From: Riemerella anatipestifer_F
Lineage (GTDB): Bacteria; Bacteroidota; Bacteroidia; Flavobacteriales; Weeksellaceae
Direction: 5' to 3' (one strand)
DNA length: 64,000 bases
NCBI RefSeq assembly: GCF_037861325.1
Contig: NZ_JAFELW010000002.1
The notes below the pieces were generated by a model. It did no database searches, had not been told where the DNA came from, and saw only the letters and a list, made by a program, of their open reading frames with translations. This document shows, one piece after another, positions 32,178 to 41,940 of the stretch. Each line of letters begins with the position of its first letter. Position 1 is the stretch's first letter. Both the position numbers and the translations under genes were made by a program.

Positions 32178-32683
32178 ACTTTTTGCTTGATTTTAAATAT
32201 TAAAACATACAGCAAAATAAACACAAACGAAATAACTGAAGTTATTAAAACATTAAGGGATATTTCTAGAATTCTGTTCAGTTTAAAAAACTCTACAAAC
32301 TGTACCAATAGCTGATGTATCAATATACTAAAGAAAATATACATTAAAAACTGTGTCCATTGTATATTTTGAAATGAAAAACTATCTGTAGCCTCGTTAT
32401 CTATTGAAGTTTTGAAAATAAGCGTTCTAAAGTAAGCGATAATCGTCATCGCTAAAGCATTGATACCCCATGTTCCTAAAAAAGCATCTATCCCTAAACC
32501 CAAAAGAAAACCTACAACCAGAAATATATAAAGATTTCTATAAAATGGATAAAACATAATAAGTACAGGATAAACCACAGGAGTATAAGCCCCCGCTATA
32601 GAGATTTTATTAAACAAAAATATCTGAGCTGTTACTAGAATAACCGAAAATAATATATCTGTAAAAATATTTCTACTTATCAT
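32174..32683 (-). CDS. mreD: Rod-shape-determining protein MreD
   Basis: 169 residues, five or six membrane helices, poorly conserved in sequence but with LGLGIDAFLGTWGINALAMTI, where the GxxxD pattern of MreD is kept. Position between mreC and mrdA fixes the call. It overlaps mreC by 11 bp and mrdA by 4 bp. Confidence 0.87.
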   Translation of the reverse strand: MISRNIFTDILFSVILVTAQIFLFNKISIAGAYTPVVYPVLIMFYPFYRNLYIFLVVGFLLGLGIDAFLGTWGINALAMTIIAYFRTLIFKTSIDNEATDSFSFQNIQWTQFLMYIFFSILIHQLLVQFVEFFKLNRILEISLNVLITSVISFVFILLYVLIFKIKQKV

Positions 32684-33527
32684 CTCTCTTTATCACAGCG
32701 TTTAAACTATCTTGCATTTGTTGCAGTTCTACTTTTTGTAGATTTTTTACAACAAACACTTTTTTAACATTCCCCATATCCTGACCAAGCTCCACGCTTA
32801 TATCCCAGAATCCCGTTTTAGTATCTACCTGAAATCCTGCTATAGTTCCAATAGACACACCTGCTGGGAAAACATCGGACTTTCCATCAGTTACTACCGT
32901 ATCTCCCACTTTTATAGGTACATACTTCGGAATATCTGATAAATGCATCACTCTAGAGTCATCTCCTCTCCAAGTAAGAGTTCCGAAATAACCTGTATTT
33001 TTAAGAGCCGCATTCACTCTCATTTTGTTTACACTAAGTACAGACTGCACAATGGAATAATTATTCATACTGTTGATGACAATACCCGCTACTCCATTTG
33101 AAGCGATAACGCCCATTTTAGACTGTACTCCTTGATTTTTTCCTCTATTGATAGTGAAATAATTATCTCTTCTAATGATGGTATTACTCATCACATCAGC
33201 ATCAATAATATGATAAATTTGTGAATTTTTATCCACATCCTTCACTCTGATATTTCTAGGGACACTCTTGTAGTTTTTACCATATACCTGCTCCATTAAA
33301 GCTTTGTTCTGCTCTACTAATTCATCATTTATTTGTTTAAGTTTTAAATAGTTGGTTCCTTCATCTATATATCCAGAAACCCAAGAATTAAACGATGCCA
33401 CTTGTCCCGCTAAAAAGGATTGTTGCATAGAATTCCGAGTGAAAATAAGAAATAAGGCTACTATTTGTAAAAAAACAAAAAATACAAATAAAGCATTTTT
33501 AGAAAAAAACCTCAGCAGATATCCCAT
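32673..33527 (-). CDS. mreC: Rod-shape-determining protein MreC
   Basis: 284 residues with one N-terminal membrane helix (about 8-28), a short coiled coil (about 55-85) and a periplasmic double beta-barrel domain (...NRGKNQGVQSKMGVIASNGVAGIV..., VKVGDTVVTDGKSDVFPAGVSIG-like). It bridges MreB inside the cell to PBP2 outside. It is 23 bp downstream of mreB. Confidence 0.93.
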   Translation of the reverse strand: MGYLLRFFSKNALFVFFVFLQIVALFLIFTRNSMQQSFLAGQVASFNSWVSGYIDEGTNYLKLKQINDELVEQNKALMEQVYGKNYKSVPRNIRVKDVDKNSQIYHIIDADVMSNTIIRRDNYFTINRGKNQGVQSKMGVIASNGVAGIVINSMNNYSIVQSVLSVNKMRVNAALKNTGYFGTLTWRGDDSRVMHLSDIPKYVPIKVGDTVVTDGKSDVFPAGVSIGTIAGFQVDTKTGFWDISVELGQDMGNVKKVFVVKNLQKVELQQMQDSLNAVIKRDDK

Positions 33528-33550
33528 AGAGGAAGTACTCTAAATTTTAG

Positions 33551-34576
33551 TTATTTAATAAGAAAGTTAAACTTATCCATATTTTTAAGAGCAATCCCTG
33601 TACCTCTTACAACTGCTCTTAGAGGATCTTCAGCTACAAATACAGGAAGTCCTGTTTTCTTATGAAGCCTGTCTGCTAAGCCTCTCAACAAAGCTCCACC
33701 TCCTGCTAAATAGATACCTGTTTTATAAATATCAGCCGCTAGTTCTGGTGGGGTCATAGAAAGAGTTTCCATTACCGCATCTTCTATTCTAATGATAGAT
33801 TTGTCTAAGGCACGAGCTATCTCCTTGTAACCTATCATAATCTCTTTAGGTTTACCTGTAATTAAATCTCTACCTTGTACTGGAATATCTTCTATGTCTA
33901 TATCAAGCTCTTCAACAGCAGAACCAACTTCTATTTTAATTCTCTCTGCTGTTCTTTCCCCTATGAATAAATTGTGATGCGTTCTAAGATAATAAGCAAT
34001 ATCATTAGTAAATACATCTCCTGCAATCTTAACAGATTTATCACAAACGATACCTCCTAGTGCCACCACTGCAATCTCGGTAGTACCACCACCTATATCA
34101 ATAATCATATTACCCTCAGGCTTTTGTACATCTATACCCACACCTATTGCAGCCGCCATTGGTTCATAAATTAACCTTACTTCTTTTGCATTAACCTTTT
34201 GAGCAGAATCTCTTACCGCTCGCTTCTCCACCTCAGTAATTCCTGATGGAATACAAATTACAATCTTCAACGCAGGCTGAAATAGCTTACCCTTAATCCC
34301 TGGAATTTGCTTAATAAATTCCTTTATCATATGCTCAGAAGCGTGGAAGTCTGCAATTACCCCATCTTTAAGCGGACGCACAGTTCTAATATCTTCGTGC
34401 GTTTTACCTTGCATGTGTTTAGCCTGTTCTCCCACAGCAATAGGTCTCCCTGACTGTCGATCTATAGCCACAATAGAAGGCTGGTCTATAACAATTTTGT
34501 TATTATGTATAATTAGAGTGTTAGCTGTACCCAAATCTATCGCAATTTCCTGCGTGAATAAATCAAATAACCCCAT
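33551..34576 (-). CDS. mreB: Rod-shape actin homologue MreB
   Basis: 341-residue actin-fold ATPase that forms membrane-associated filaments and guides lateral wall synthesis. Phosphate-binding loops DLGTANTLI and DIGGGTTEIAVV, the hinge region IYEPMAAAIGVGIDV and the adenosine motif LAGGGALLRGL are present. First gene of the mreB-mreC-mreD-mrdA-rodA operon. A -7 element TATCTTTG (34622-34615) lies upstream. Confidence 0.96.
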   Translation of the reverse strand: MGLFDLFTQEIAIDLGTANTLIIHNNKIVIDQPSIVAIDRQSGRPIAVGEQAKHMQGKTHEDIRTVRPLKDGVIADFHASEHMIKEFIKQIPGIKGKLFQPALKIVICIPSGITEVEKRAVRDSAQKVNAKEVRLIYEPMAAAIGVGIDVQKPEGNMIIDIGGGTTEIAVVALGGIVCDKSVKIAGDVFTNDIAYYLRTHHNLFIGERTAERIKIEVGSAVEELDIDIEDIPVQGRDLITGKPKEIMIGYKEIARALDKSIIRIEDAVMETLSMTPPELAADIYKTGIYLAGGGALLRGLADRLHKKTGLPVFVAEDPLRAVVRGTGIALKNMDKFNFLIK

Positions 34577-34614
34577 TTTATTAGTAGTGTTTGTGATAAA
34601 ATTATTTAAGTTTA

Positions 34615-34622
34615 CAAAGATA
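34615..34622 (-). promoter_or_regulatory. -7 element of the mreB operon
   Basis: TATCTTTG on the minus strand matches TAnnTTTG, 38 bp before the mreB ATG. No convincing TTTG at the -33 position is visible. Confidence 0.5.
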
Positions 34623-34683
34623 TAAATTTAGACTCACTTTAAATCATCTGATATTAAAAAAAATGTTAAAATTTAACTCCACA

Positions 34684-34719
34684 CAAAAAGAGTAGCCAAT
34701 TTAATAACCGCTACTCTTT
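34684..34719 (-). terminator. Terminator of der
   Basis: AAAGAGTAGC (34687-34696) and GCTACTCTTT (34710-34719) form a 10-bp stem with a T-run on the minus-strand side, 18 bp beyond the der stop. Confidence 0.87.
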
Positions 34720-34736
34720 TTATTATTTTTATGATT

Positions 34737-36044
34737 TTATTTTTGTCGGAAATACACCTCTATTGGCACTCCTGTAAAACCAAATTCTTTACGAAGTTGA
34801 TTTTCGGTAAAGCGTTTGTACGGTTCTTTAACATACTGTGGCAAATTACAGAAAAATACAAACTGTGGCGATGGTGTAGGAAGTTGCACACAATATTTAA
34901 TTTTAATGTACTTACCTTTGATAGCAGGAGGTGGTGTATGTTCAAATACAGGCAACATTACCTCGTTGAGTTTGGAAGTTTTGATTTTCTTTTTACGATT
35001 TTCATAGACTTCCATAGCTACTTCTACCGCCTTCAAAATCCTTTGCTTAGTAAGAGCTGAAATAAATAGAATAGGTACATCACTGAATTGACCAATCCTC
35101 TTTTTGATATTATTCTCAAAATCTCTCATTGTGTTGGTTTCTTTCTCCACCAAATCCCATTTATTAACCAAAATCACAATGCCTTTTCTATTTTTCTGTG
35201 CAATACCAAAAATATTCATATCTTGAGATTCCCAACCTTGTGTTGCATCTACCATAATCACCACCACATCGGAGTGCTCAATCGCTCTAACAGAACGCAT
35301 CACAGAATAGAACTCTAAGTTTTCGCTCACTTTGGACTTTTTACGCATACCCGCCGTATCTACCAGTACAAATTCGTGTCCAAATTTATTGTAGATGGTT
35401 TCTATACTATCTCTTGTTGTCCCTGCAATATCTGTGACAATATTTCTTTTATTATCCAATAAAGCATTGGTAAGTGTAGATTTCCCTACATTAGGACGCC
35501 CTGCAATGGTAATTCTAGGCAGACCATCAAAAGGATCTTTGTATTCAGTTGTTGGGAAGTCAGCCACTACTGCATCTAATAAATCCCCTGTACCAGAACC
35601 CGTAGCAGACGAAAGCGTATAATATTTTTCTATACCCAACTGATAAAATTCTGTTGCTGGTAATTCTTCCTTAGCCGAATCTACCTTGTTTACTACAATA
35701 TAAATAGGCTTATTAGACCTTCTCAACAGCTCATGAATTTCTTGGTCGGTATCCGTTAAACCTTCTTCTACATTGAGCATAAATATAATAGAAGTCGCTT
35801 CATCTACCGCTAACTGCACCTGATGGCGAATTTCTTCCTCAAAAATATCATCAGTGCCTACATCATATCCTCCTGTATCTATTACGGTAAATTCTACTCC
35901 ATTCCATTCAGATTTACCGTAATGGCGATCTCTTGTAACTCCCGCTACAGAATCTACTATAGCTTCTCTTCTTTCTAGAAGCCTGTTGAATAAAGTGGAT
36001 TTCCCTACATTAGGACGCCCCACTATGGCTACAATATTTGACAT
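34737..36044 (-). CDS. der: Ribosome-biogenesis GTPase Der
   Basis: Tandem GTPase needed for 50S subunit assembly. 435 residues, two G domains each with GRPNVGKST (about 8 and 181), DTGG/DTAG switch motifs, NKVD and NKWD, and a C-terminal KH-like domain (PPAIKGKYIKIKYC...). A -7 element TATCTTTG (36117-36110) lies upstream. It is monocistronic. Confidence 0.96.
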   Translation of the reverse strand: MSNIVAIVGRPNVGKSTLFNRLLERREAIVDSVAGVTRDRHYGKSEWNGVEFTVIDTGGYDVGTDDIFEEEIRHQVQLAVDEATSIIFMLNVEEGLTDTDQEIHELLRRSNKPIYIVVNKVDSAKEELPATEFYQLGIEKYYTLSSATGSGTGDLLDAVVADFPTTEYKDPFDGLPRITIAGRPNVGKSTLTNALLDNKRNIVTDIAGTTRDSIETIYNKFGHEFVLVDTAGMRKKSKVSENLEFYSVMRSVRAIEHSDVVVIMVDATQGWESQDMNIFGIAQKNRKGIVILVNKWDLVEKETNTMRDFENNIKKRIGQFSDVPILFISALTKQRILKAVEVAMEVYENRKKKIKTSKLNEVMLPVFEHTPPPAIKGKYIKIKYCVQLPTPSPQFVFFCNLPQYVKEPYKRFTENQLRKEFGFTGVPIEVYFRQK

Positions 36045-36187
36045 ATTAAAAAATGTTTAATAAAAATTTATTAATGGGTTACTCCAACTTTTGGAGCCCA
36101 ATTTTTTTGCAAAGATAGTTTAATTATAAATAATAATGGATGGCTCAATAATAACCATCCATTAATAACTTTATGTATAAATATGAG

Positions 36188-37153
36188 TTACTTCTCCCAA
36201 ACTAGAGAACTCGCTCCTAATATTGCTGCATCTGCTTCGTCTAGCTCGCTAAAAACTAATTTTACTTTACCTCTAAATATAGGTAATAAGTTTCTCTCCA
36301 TATGCAGTCTTGTTGGTTTTAGGATAAAATCTCCCGCCTTTATAACACCACCAAACAATAAAATAGCCTCTGGAGAAGAGAACATTACAAAATTAGCCAA
36401 TGCTTCCCCCAACTTTTGTCCCGTATATCTAAAGACTTCTATTGCCGTAGGGTCTCCTGTCAAAGCACACTCGTGTACTGTTTTAGCGTTAATCTGCTCC
36501 TCTGGATAATTATTAAGCATAGACTCTGGAAATTCTGCCCTCATTTTTTTTGCCGTTATCGCAATGCCTGTTGCAGAAGCATAAGCCTCTAAACTACCTT
36601 CCGAGCCTGTACTCCAGTGCTTTCTTCCCCCTGGCTTTACTATGGTATGACCTAGCTCCCCCGCAAAACCATCATGACCGTACACTAGCTGACCGTTAGC
36701 AATAACTCCACTCCCAACCCCAGTTCCTAGAGTTATCATTATAAAATCTTTCATTCCTCTAGCAGCACCAAACATCATTTCGCCATAAGCTGCAGCATTA
36801 GCATCATTGGTTACCTTACACGGCACTCCAAACTTTGCAGTCATCTTATCCGCTAAAGACACGACACCCTTCCATTTGAGGTTAGGGGCGTTTTCTATGG
36901 TCCCTTTATAGTAGTTGCCGTTAGGAGCTCCTATACCTATGCCTGCAAGCTGGTCTCTAGCATTATGTTGTTCTAATATAGGTTCTATTTCTTTATAGAG
37001 AGCGTTTATAAAATCATCTATCTCATCGTAGTCTGTTTTTATTCTGCCCTTTCCCAGAATTTCTCCTCTATGATTCACCAAACCAAACTTAGTGTTGGTT
37101 CCTCCTATATCTATTCCCAAAGCCATACGGCTAGACAAATTTGAAACTGTCAT
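36188..37153 (-). CDS. ROK-family sugar kinase
   Basis: 321-residue ATP-dependent hexokinase-like protein: DIGGTNTKFGLV (ATP phosphate site), NDANAAAYGEMMFGA (catalytic Asp region) and TLGTGVGSG. The usual zinc motif CxCGxxGCxE is replaced by WSTGSEGSLE, so the three zinc cysteines are lost while GH and the E/G frame remain. Glucokinase is the likely activity but other ROK substrates (N-acetyl-sugars, fructose) cannot be excluded. It is monocistronic, between der and the secA terminator. Confidence 0.85.
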   Translation of the reverse strand: MTVSNLSSRMALGIDIGGTNTKFGLVNHRGEILGKGRIKTDYDEIDDFINALYKEIEPILEQHNARDQLAGIGIGAPNGNYYKGTIENAPNLKWKGVVSLADKMTAKFGVPCKVTNDANAAAYGEMMFGAARGMKDFIMITLGTGVGSGVIANGQLVYGHDGFAGELGHTIVKPGGRKHWSTGSEGSLEAYASATGIAITAKKMRAEFPESMLNNYPEEQINAKTVHECALTGDPTAIEVFRYTGQKLGEALANFVMFSSPEAILLFGGVIKAGDFILKPTRLHMERNLLPIFRGKVKLVFSELDEADAAILGASSLVWEK

Positions 37154-37204
37154 AAAAACACGATTAATTTATAAAGTTTAAAAGTACAATTTTATTTTCT
37201 TATA

Positions 37205-37239
37205 ACAAAAAAGGCTTTCCTATCTATTTGGAAAGCCTT
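37205..37239 (-). terminator. Terminator of secA
   Basis: AAGGCTTTCC (37211-37220) and GGAAAGCCTT (37230-37239) form a 10-bp stem with a T-run on the minus strand, 19 bp beyond the secA stop. Confidence 0.87.
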
Positions 37240-37257
37240 CTAATTTTCAATACTATT

Positions 37258-40200
37258 TTACGCTGGTATTTCCCCTTTATAAAGGAAAGAAATAATCTCC
37301 TTATTGATTTTATCTACCATCTCACTAAACAAGTGAAAAGACTCTTGTTTATAAATTACCAATGGGTCTTTCTGCTCATAAACTGCTCCTTGAGAAGAAC
37401 GGCGTAAATCGTCCATTTCTCTTAGATGAAGTTTCCAATTCTCATCAATAATAGATAAGCAGATGTTTTTCTCAAAATCGTTGATAAGACTATCACACTG
37501 CGTTTCGTATGCTTCTTTAAGATCTGCGAGAATAGTCATTGTCTTAGTACCATCACTAAAAGGTACTTGTATCATCTTAAACATATTACCTTGATTTTGG
37601 TACACATTTTCGATAATAGGGAACGACTTTTCTTTAAGTAGATTAAGTTTCATTTCATAATCTTCTTGAGCCTTTTTGAAGACAATATCGGTAAGTTCCT
37701 TAACTGTTTTATTTTTGAAATCAGCCTCGGATACAGGAGCCTCCATAGTAAAGTATTTAATAACTTCAAACTCAAAATCTTTGTAATCTCCGTGCATCTT
37801 GGTTTGATTAACAATAGAGTGAGACACATCAAATATCATATTAGCAATATCATACTTTAAGTGGTCTCCAAAGAGTGCATTCTTTCTTCTCTTATAAATC
37901 ACATCTCTCTGCTTATTCATTACATCATCGTACTCCAACAACCTTTTACGAATACCAAAGTTGTTTTCTTCCACTTTCTTCTGTGCTCTTTCAATAGACT
38001 TGGTAATCATGGAGTGCTGTATTACCTCGCCCTCTTTATGCCCTAGTCTATCCATCATTTTCGCAATTCTTTCTGAACCGAAAAGACGCATCAAATTATC
38101 CTCTAACGACACATAGAACTGAGAACTACCTGGGTCTCCCTGTCTTCCTGCACGACCTCTCAACTGTCTATCCACACGACGAGAATCATGTCTTTCTGTA
38201 CCAATAATGGCTAAACCTCCAGCATCTTTCACTTCTTTACTTAGTTTAATATCGGTACCACGCCCCGCCATATTGGTTGCTATAGTTACAACACCTGCCC
38301 TTCCTGCTTCGGCAACAATTTCTGCCTCCTTTTTGTGAAGTTTAGCATTAAGAACTTGGTGCGGAATTTTTCTTAATTGTAATGCTTTAGAAAGTAGTTG
38401 CGAAATTTCTACCGAAGTCGTACCTACTAAAACAGGTCTTCCTGCTGAAGTTAATTTCTCCACTTCTTCTATTACAGCATTATATTTTTCACGATTGGTT
38501 TTATATACTAAATCGTGTTTATCATTTCTTTGTATCGGACGGTTGGTTGGAATCACCACCACATCTAATTTATAGATTTCCCAGAACTCGCCTGCCTCTG
38601 TTTCAGCAGTACCCGTCATACCCGCTAGCTTGTTATACATACGGAAATAGTTCTGGAGAGTAATTGTAGCAAAAGTCTGAGTAGCCGCTTCTATCTTTAC
38701 ATTTTCTTTAGCTTCTATCGCCTGATGCAAACCGTCTGAATAACGGCGTCCTTCCATAATACGACCCGTTTGCTCATCTACAATCTTTACCTCACCATCC
38801 ATCACCACATATTGGTCGTCTTTTTCAAAAAGGGTGTATGCCTTTAGAAGCTGGTTAAGCGTGTGTATCCTCTCTGATTTTACAGCAAAGTCTCTAAACA
38901 ATTCCTCTTTCTTAGCAAACTCTTCTTCTTTAGGTAAATTCTGTGCTTCTAATTCCGCCAATTCAGTTCCTATATCTTGTAGAACGAAGAAATTAGGGTC
39001 AGAGTTTCCTTGAGACATATACTCAACCCCTTTGTCTGTAAGGTCTATCTGATTATTTTTTTCATCAATCACGAAATAAAGGTCTTTATCTACCTTTGGC
39101 ATTTCACGATTGTTATCTTGCATATATTGTGCTTCTACTTTCTGTAAAAGCGTTTTGTTACCTGTTTCCGAAAGGAATTTTATCAGCTGCCTATTTTTAG
39201 GTAAACCTCTGTACGCTTGTAAAAGTTTAAAGCCACCTTCTTTGGTATTTCCTTGAGCAATTAGTTTTTTTGCTTCGTGGAATATCGTAGAAACCGTCTT
39301 CTTCTGAACATCTACAATCCTATCTACTGAAGGCTTAAGTACATCAAATTCTTGTCTGTCCCCCTGAGGCACTGGACCTGATATAATTAAAGGCGTTCTA
39401 GCATCATCTATCAATACTGAATCCACCTCATCTACGATGGCATAGTTAAGTTCACCCTGTACCATTTCGTTAGGCGAATTTACCATATTATCTCTCAGGT
39501 AATCAAAACCAAATTCGTTATTAGTTCCGTAAGTAATATTACATTGATAAGCCTTTCTTCTAGCATCAGAGTTAGGCTGGTGGTTATCAATACAATCTAT
39601 ACTAAGTCCGTGGAATTCGTACAATGGTCCCATCCAAGCAGAGTCTCTTCTCGCAAGGTAGTCATTCACTGTTACCACATGTACTCCTCTTCCTGGTAAG
39701 GCATTAAGGTAAATAGGTAGCGTACCCACTAAAGTTTTACCTTCCCCAGTCGCCATCTCTGCTATCTTACCACTGTGTAACACCACACCTCCTATAAACT
39801 GAACATCATAATGAACCATATCCCACTGCACCTTAGTCCCTGCAGCGTCCCAATGATTTAGCCAAACCGCCTCATCACCTTCTATCACAACGAAATCTTT
39901 AGTTGCAGCTAAAGCTCTATCTCTATCGTTAGCCTTTACTCTGATTTCTCCATTTTGAGCCCATCTTCGTGCCGTTTCTTTTAAAACTGCAAAGGCTTCA
40001 GGAAGAATATCTGTAAGTACTTTCTCTTCTATCTGATAGGCTTCTTTTTTAAGCTCTTCTATTTTGTTGAATAAAGCTTCTTTTTCATCAACATCTTTAG
40101 AGGTTTTAATTTTCTCCTTAAGCTCTTCTACTTGAGAGGTTATTTTAGAGGTTGCTTCTTTAATTTTATTCTGAAATTCTTCTGTTTTTTGTCTCAAACC

Positions 40201-40329
40201 ATCGTCCGAAAGTTTTCCTACTTCTGGCTCAACAGCTTTTATTTTAGCAACTACTTTCTTTACCTCTTTAAGGTCTTTTTCATTTTTATTTCCGAGGAAA
40301 CTTTTAAGGATTGTGTTTAAAAAACTCAT
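37258..40329 (-). CDS. secA: Preprotein translocase ATPase SecA
   Basis: Motor that pushes unfolded preproteins through SecYEG. 1023 residues; longer than the E. coli protein, as is usual in Bacteroidota, through insertions in the first nucleotide-binding domain. Seen: Walker A MATGEGKTL, DEVDSVLIDDARTPLIISG, GMTGTAETE, NMAGRGTDI and RQLRGRAGRQGDPGSS. The C-terminal zinc-binding tail is absent (the protein ends SFLYKGEIPA). Confidence 0.96.
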   Translation of the reverse strand: MSFLNTILKSFLGNKNEKDLKEVKKVVAKIKAVEPEVGKLSDDGLRQKTEEFQNKIKEATSKITSQVEELKEKIKTSKDVDEKEALFNKIEELKKEAYQIEEKVLTDILPEAFAVLKETARRWAQNGEIRVKANDRDRALAATKDFVVIEGDEAVWLNHWDAAGTKVQWDMVHYDVQFIGGVVLHSGKIAEMATGEGKTLVGTLPIYLNALPGRGVHVVTVNDYLARRDSAWMGPLYEFHGLSIDCIDNHQPNSDARRKAYQCNITYGTNNEFGFDYLRDNMVNSPNEMVQGELNYAIVDEVDSVLIDDARTPLIISGPVPQGDRQEFDVLKPSVDRIVDVQKKTVSTIFHEAKKLIAQGNTKEGGFKLLQAYRGLPKNRQLIKFLSETGNKTLLQKVEAQYMQDNNREMPKVDKDLYFVIDEKNNQIDLTDKGVEYMSQGNSDPNFFVLQDIGTELAELEAQNLPKEEEFAKKEELFRDFAVKSERIHTLNQLLKAYTLFEKDDQYVVMDGEVKIVDEQTGRIMEGRRYSDGLHQAIEAKENVKIEAATQTFATITLQNYFRMYNKLAGMTGTAETEAGEFWEIYKLDVVVIPTNRPIQRNDKHDLVYKTNREKYNAVIEEVEKLTSAGRPVLVGTTSVEISQLLSKALQLRKIPHQVLNAKLHKKEAEIVAEAGRAGVVTIATNMAGRGTDIKLSKEVKDAGGLAIIGTERHDSRRVDRQLRGRAGRQGDPGSSQFYVSLEDNLMRLFGSERIAKMMDRLGHKEGEVIQHSMITKSIERAQKKVEENNFGIRKRLLEYDDVMNKQRDVIYKRRKNALFGDHLKYDIANMIFDVSHSIVNQTKMHGDYKDFEFEVIKYFTMEAPVSEADFKNKTVKELTDIVFKKAQEDYEMKLNLLKEKSFPIIENVYQNQGNMFKMIQVPFSDGTKTMTILADLKEAYETQCDSLINDFEKNICLSIIDENWKLHLREMDDLRRSSQGAVYEQKDPLVIYKQESFHLFSEMVDKINKEIISFLYKGEIPA

Positions 40330-40383
40330 AATCTAATTGTTCATTTTTTCAGCTATAATGCTGGTGCTTTTTGATAGTAACTA

Positions 40384-40418
40384 AAAAGGAAACTTACAGC
40401 CGTAATGCTGCAAGTTTC
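40384..40418 (-). terminator. Terminator of the DUF2795 gene
   Basis: GAAACTTACAGC (40389-40400) and GCTGCAAGTTTC (40407-40418) pair with one mismatch. A TTTTT tract follows on the minus strand. It lies between this gene and secA. Confidence 0.8.
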
Positions 40419-40434
40419 ACAATTGTGTTTAATT

Positions 40435-40656
40435 TTAATATTCGTCTTCGTTCCAAAGGAAGTCTTCGTCCGTAGGATAATCGCTCCATACTTCCTCTAT
40501 GCTCTCATAGATTTCACCTTCGTCTTCTATCGCCTGAAGGTTTTCTACTACTTCCATTGGAGCACCTGTTCTAATAGCGTAGTCTATAAGCTCCGCTTTT
40601 GTCATTGGCCAAGGGGCATCACTTAAATAAGATGCCAATTCTAATGTCCAGTACAT
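40435..40656 (-). CDS. DUF2795 protein
   Basis: 73-residue acidic protein (ending DYPTDEDFLWNEDEY) with the DUF2795 pattern YLSDAPWPMTKAELIDYAIRTGAPMEVVENL. Function unknown; the fold is a small helical domain often found alone near housekeeping genes in Flavobacteriia. A -7 element TATTTTTG (40682-40675) precedes it by 18 nt. Monocistronic. Confidence 0.85.
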   Translation of the reverse strand: MYWTLELASYLSDAPWPMTKAELIDYAIRTGAPMEVVENLQAIEDEGEIYESIEEVWSDYPTDEDFLWNEDEY

Positions 40657-40749
40657 AATATTCTATATTTTTTGCAAAAATAAAAAATAAAGTGAATTAT
40701 TCTTTATCTTTAAAGTTATAATTAAAGGTTAATTTATAAATACTTGCGA

Positions 40750-41781
40750 CTACTTTCTCAAAAACCATTCCACAAACTTTTTTATGCCATTTTGGAAGTT
40801 TGTAGTTGGTGCATAGCCTATTTTCTGTTGTGCCTTTTTAATATCTGCATTGGTTTTTTGCACATCTCCTGCCTGAATTGGTAATTTATTAAGATTCGCT
40901 TTAACACCTAGCTCTTCCTCTATGGTTGATAGCATTTTATGCAAAGGAACTACCTCACTTTCACCTAAATTAAAAATTTCATAAACCCCTGTATTATCTT
41001 CTACATATTTTATGGATTTTATTATACCATCAATGATATCATCGATAAAAGTATAATCTCTTGCCGTATTGCCATCACCATAAAATGGTACTAGCTGGTT
41101 CTCTTTAATTATTTTGGTAAATTTATGTATCGCTAAATCAGGGCGTTGCCTAGGACCATAGACTGTAAAAAACCTCAACTGAACCATATCCATACCATAC
41201 AAATGATGGTAAGTATGTCCCAAAATTTCCACACATTTTTTAGTAGCTGCATAAGGCGAAATTGGTCTATCCACATTATCCTCTTCCGAAAATGGAATTT
41301 TCTCATTATTACCATAAACACTAGAAGAAGAGGCTATTACAAATTTATAAACACCTAAATCTTTAGCCACTTCCCAAAGATTCATAGTACCCTTGATATT
41401 TACTTCTTGATACTCCAAAGGTCTTTCTATGGAAGGACGGACGCCTGCCAAGGCAGCCAAGTGAACCACCACATCAGGACGATGATTTTCAAATATTTCC
41501 CCTAGTCCTTCTTTATCTCTAATATCCTGATAATAAAGTTTATAATTATCTTTATTAACCATAGAGGCTAACTTTGTAATATCAGAATCTTTATTTTTAA
41601 AGTCAAAATTTGTTATTACTCCTACTGAATCTAAAGTATTTTGTATTTTTATTTTGTAATCGTAGAAATCATCAAAATTGTCCACATTGATGACAGAATG
41701 TCCGTTTTTCAATAAAGTTTCTACAAGATGAGAACCAATAAAACCACTTCCTCCTGTAACAAGGTAAGTTTTCTTCTCCAT
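40750..41781 (-). CDS. NAD-dependent sugar-nucleotide epimerase (UDP-glucuronate 4-epimerase type)
   Basis: Extended short-chain dehydrogenase. The frame opens at 41805 but ATG 41781 (MEKKTYLVTGGSGFIGSHL) places the Rossmann GGSGFIG motif where the family has it (343 residues). Active site: SSSSVYGNNEKIPFSEED then SPYAATKKC (Tyr-x3-Lys). VQLRFFTVYGPRQRPDLAI and the DDIIDGI segment are typical of UDP-glucuronate/galacturonate epimerases, which feed capsule or LPS synthesis. No other polysaccharide genes adjoin it. Confidence 0.88.
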   Translation of the reverse strand: MEKKTYLVTGGSGFIGSHLVETLLKNGHSVINVDNFDDFYDYKIKIQNTLDSVGVITNFDFKNKDSDITKLASMVNKDNYKLYYQDIRDKEGLGEIFENHRPDVVVHLAALAGVRPSIERPLEYQEVNIKGTMNLWEVAKDLGVYKFVIASSSSVYGNNEKIPFSEEDNVDRPISPYAATKKCVEILGHTYHHLYGMDMVQLRFFTVYGPRQRPDLAIHKFTKIIKENQLVPFYGDGNTARDYTFIDDIIDGIIKSIKYVEDNTGVYEIFNLGESEVVPLHKMLSTIEEELGVKANLNKLPIQAGDVQKTNADIKKAQQKIGYAPTTNFQNGIKKFVEWFLRK

Positions 41782-41913
41782 TAATTTAATTTTAAACTTG
41801 TACAAAGGTACATAAATTACCTTATTTTTTCAATAAGAGCATCTTGAAGATGGAATAAACAAGCTTCATGATGTTAAAATTTCATAAAAATAAAAGTTTT
41901 AGTAAAAAAGTTT

Positions 41914-41921
41914 TATTTTTG
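41914..41921 (+). promoter_or_regulatory. -7 element of bamD
   Basis: TATTTTTG, 19 nt before the bamD ATG, in an AT-rich region. Matches TAnnTTTG; the -33 side reads only TTTT. Confidence 0.5.
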
Positions 41922-41940
41922 CAGACTATATAATTAAGTA

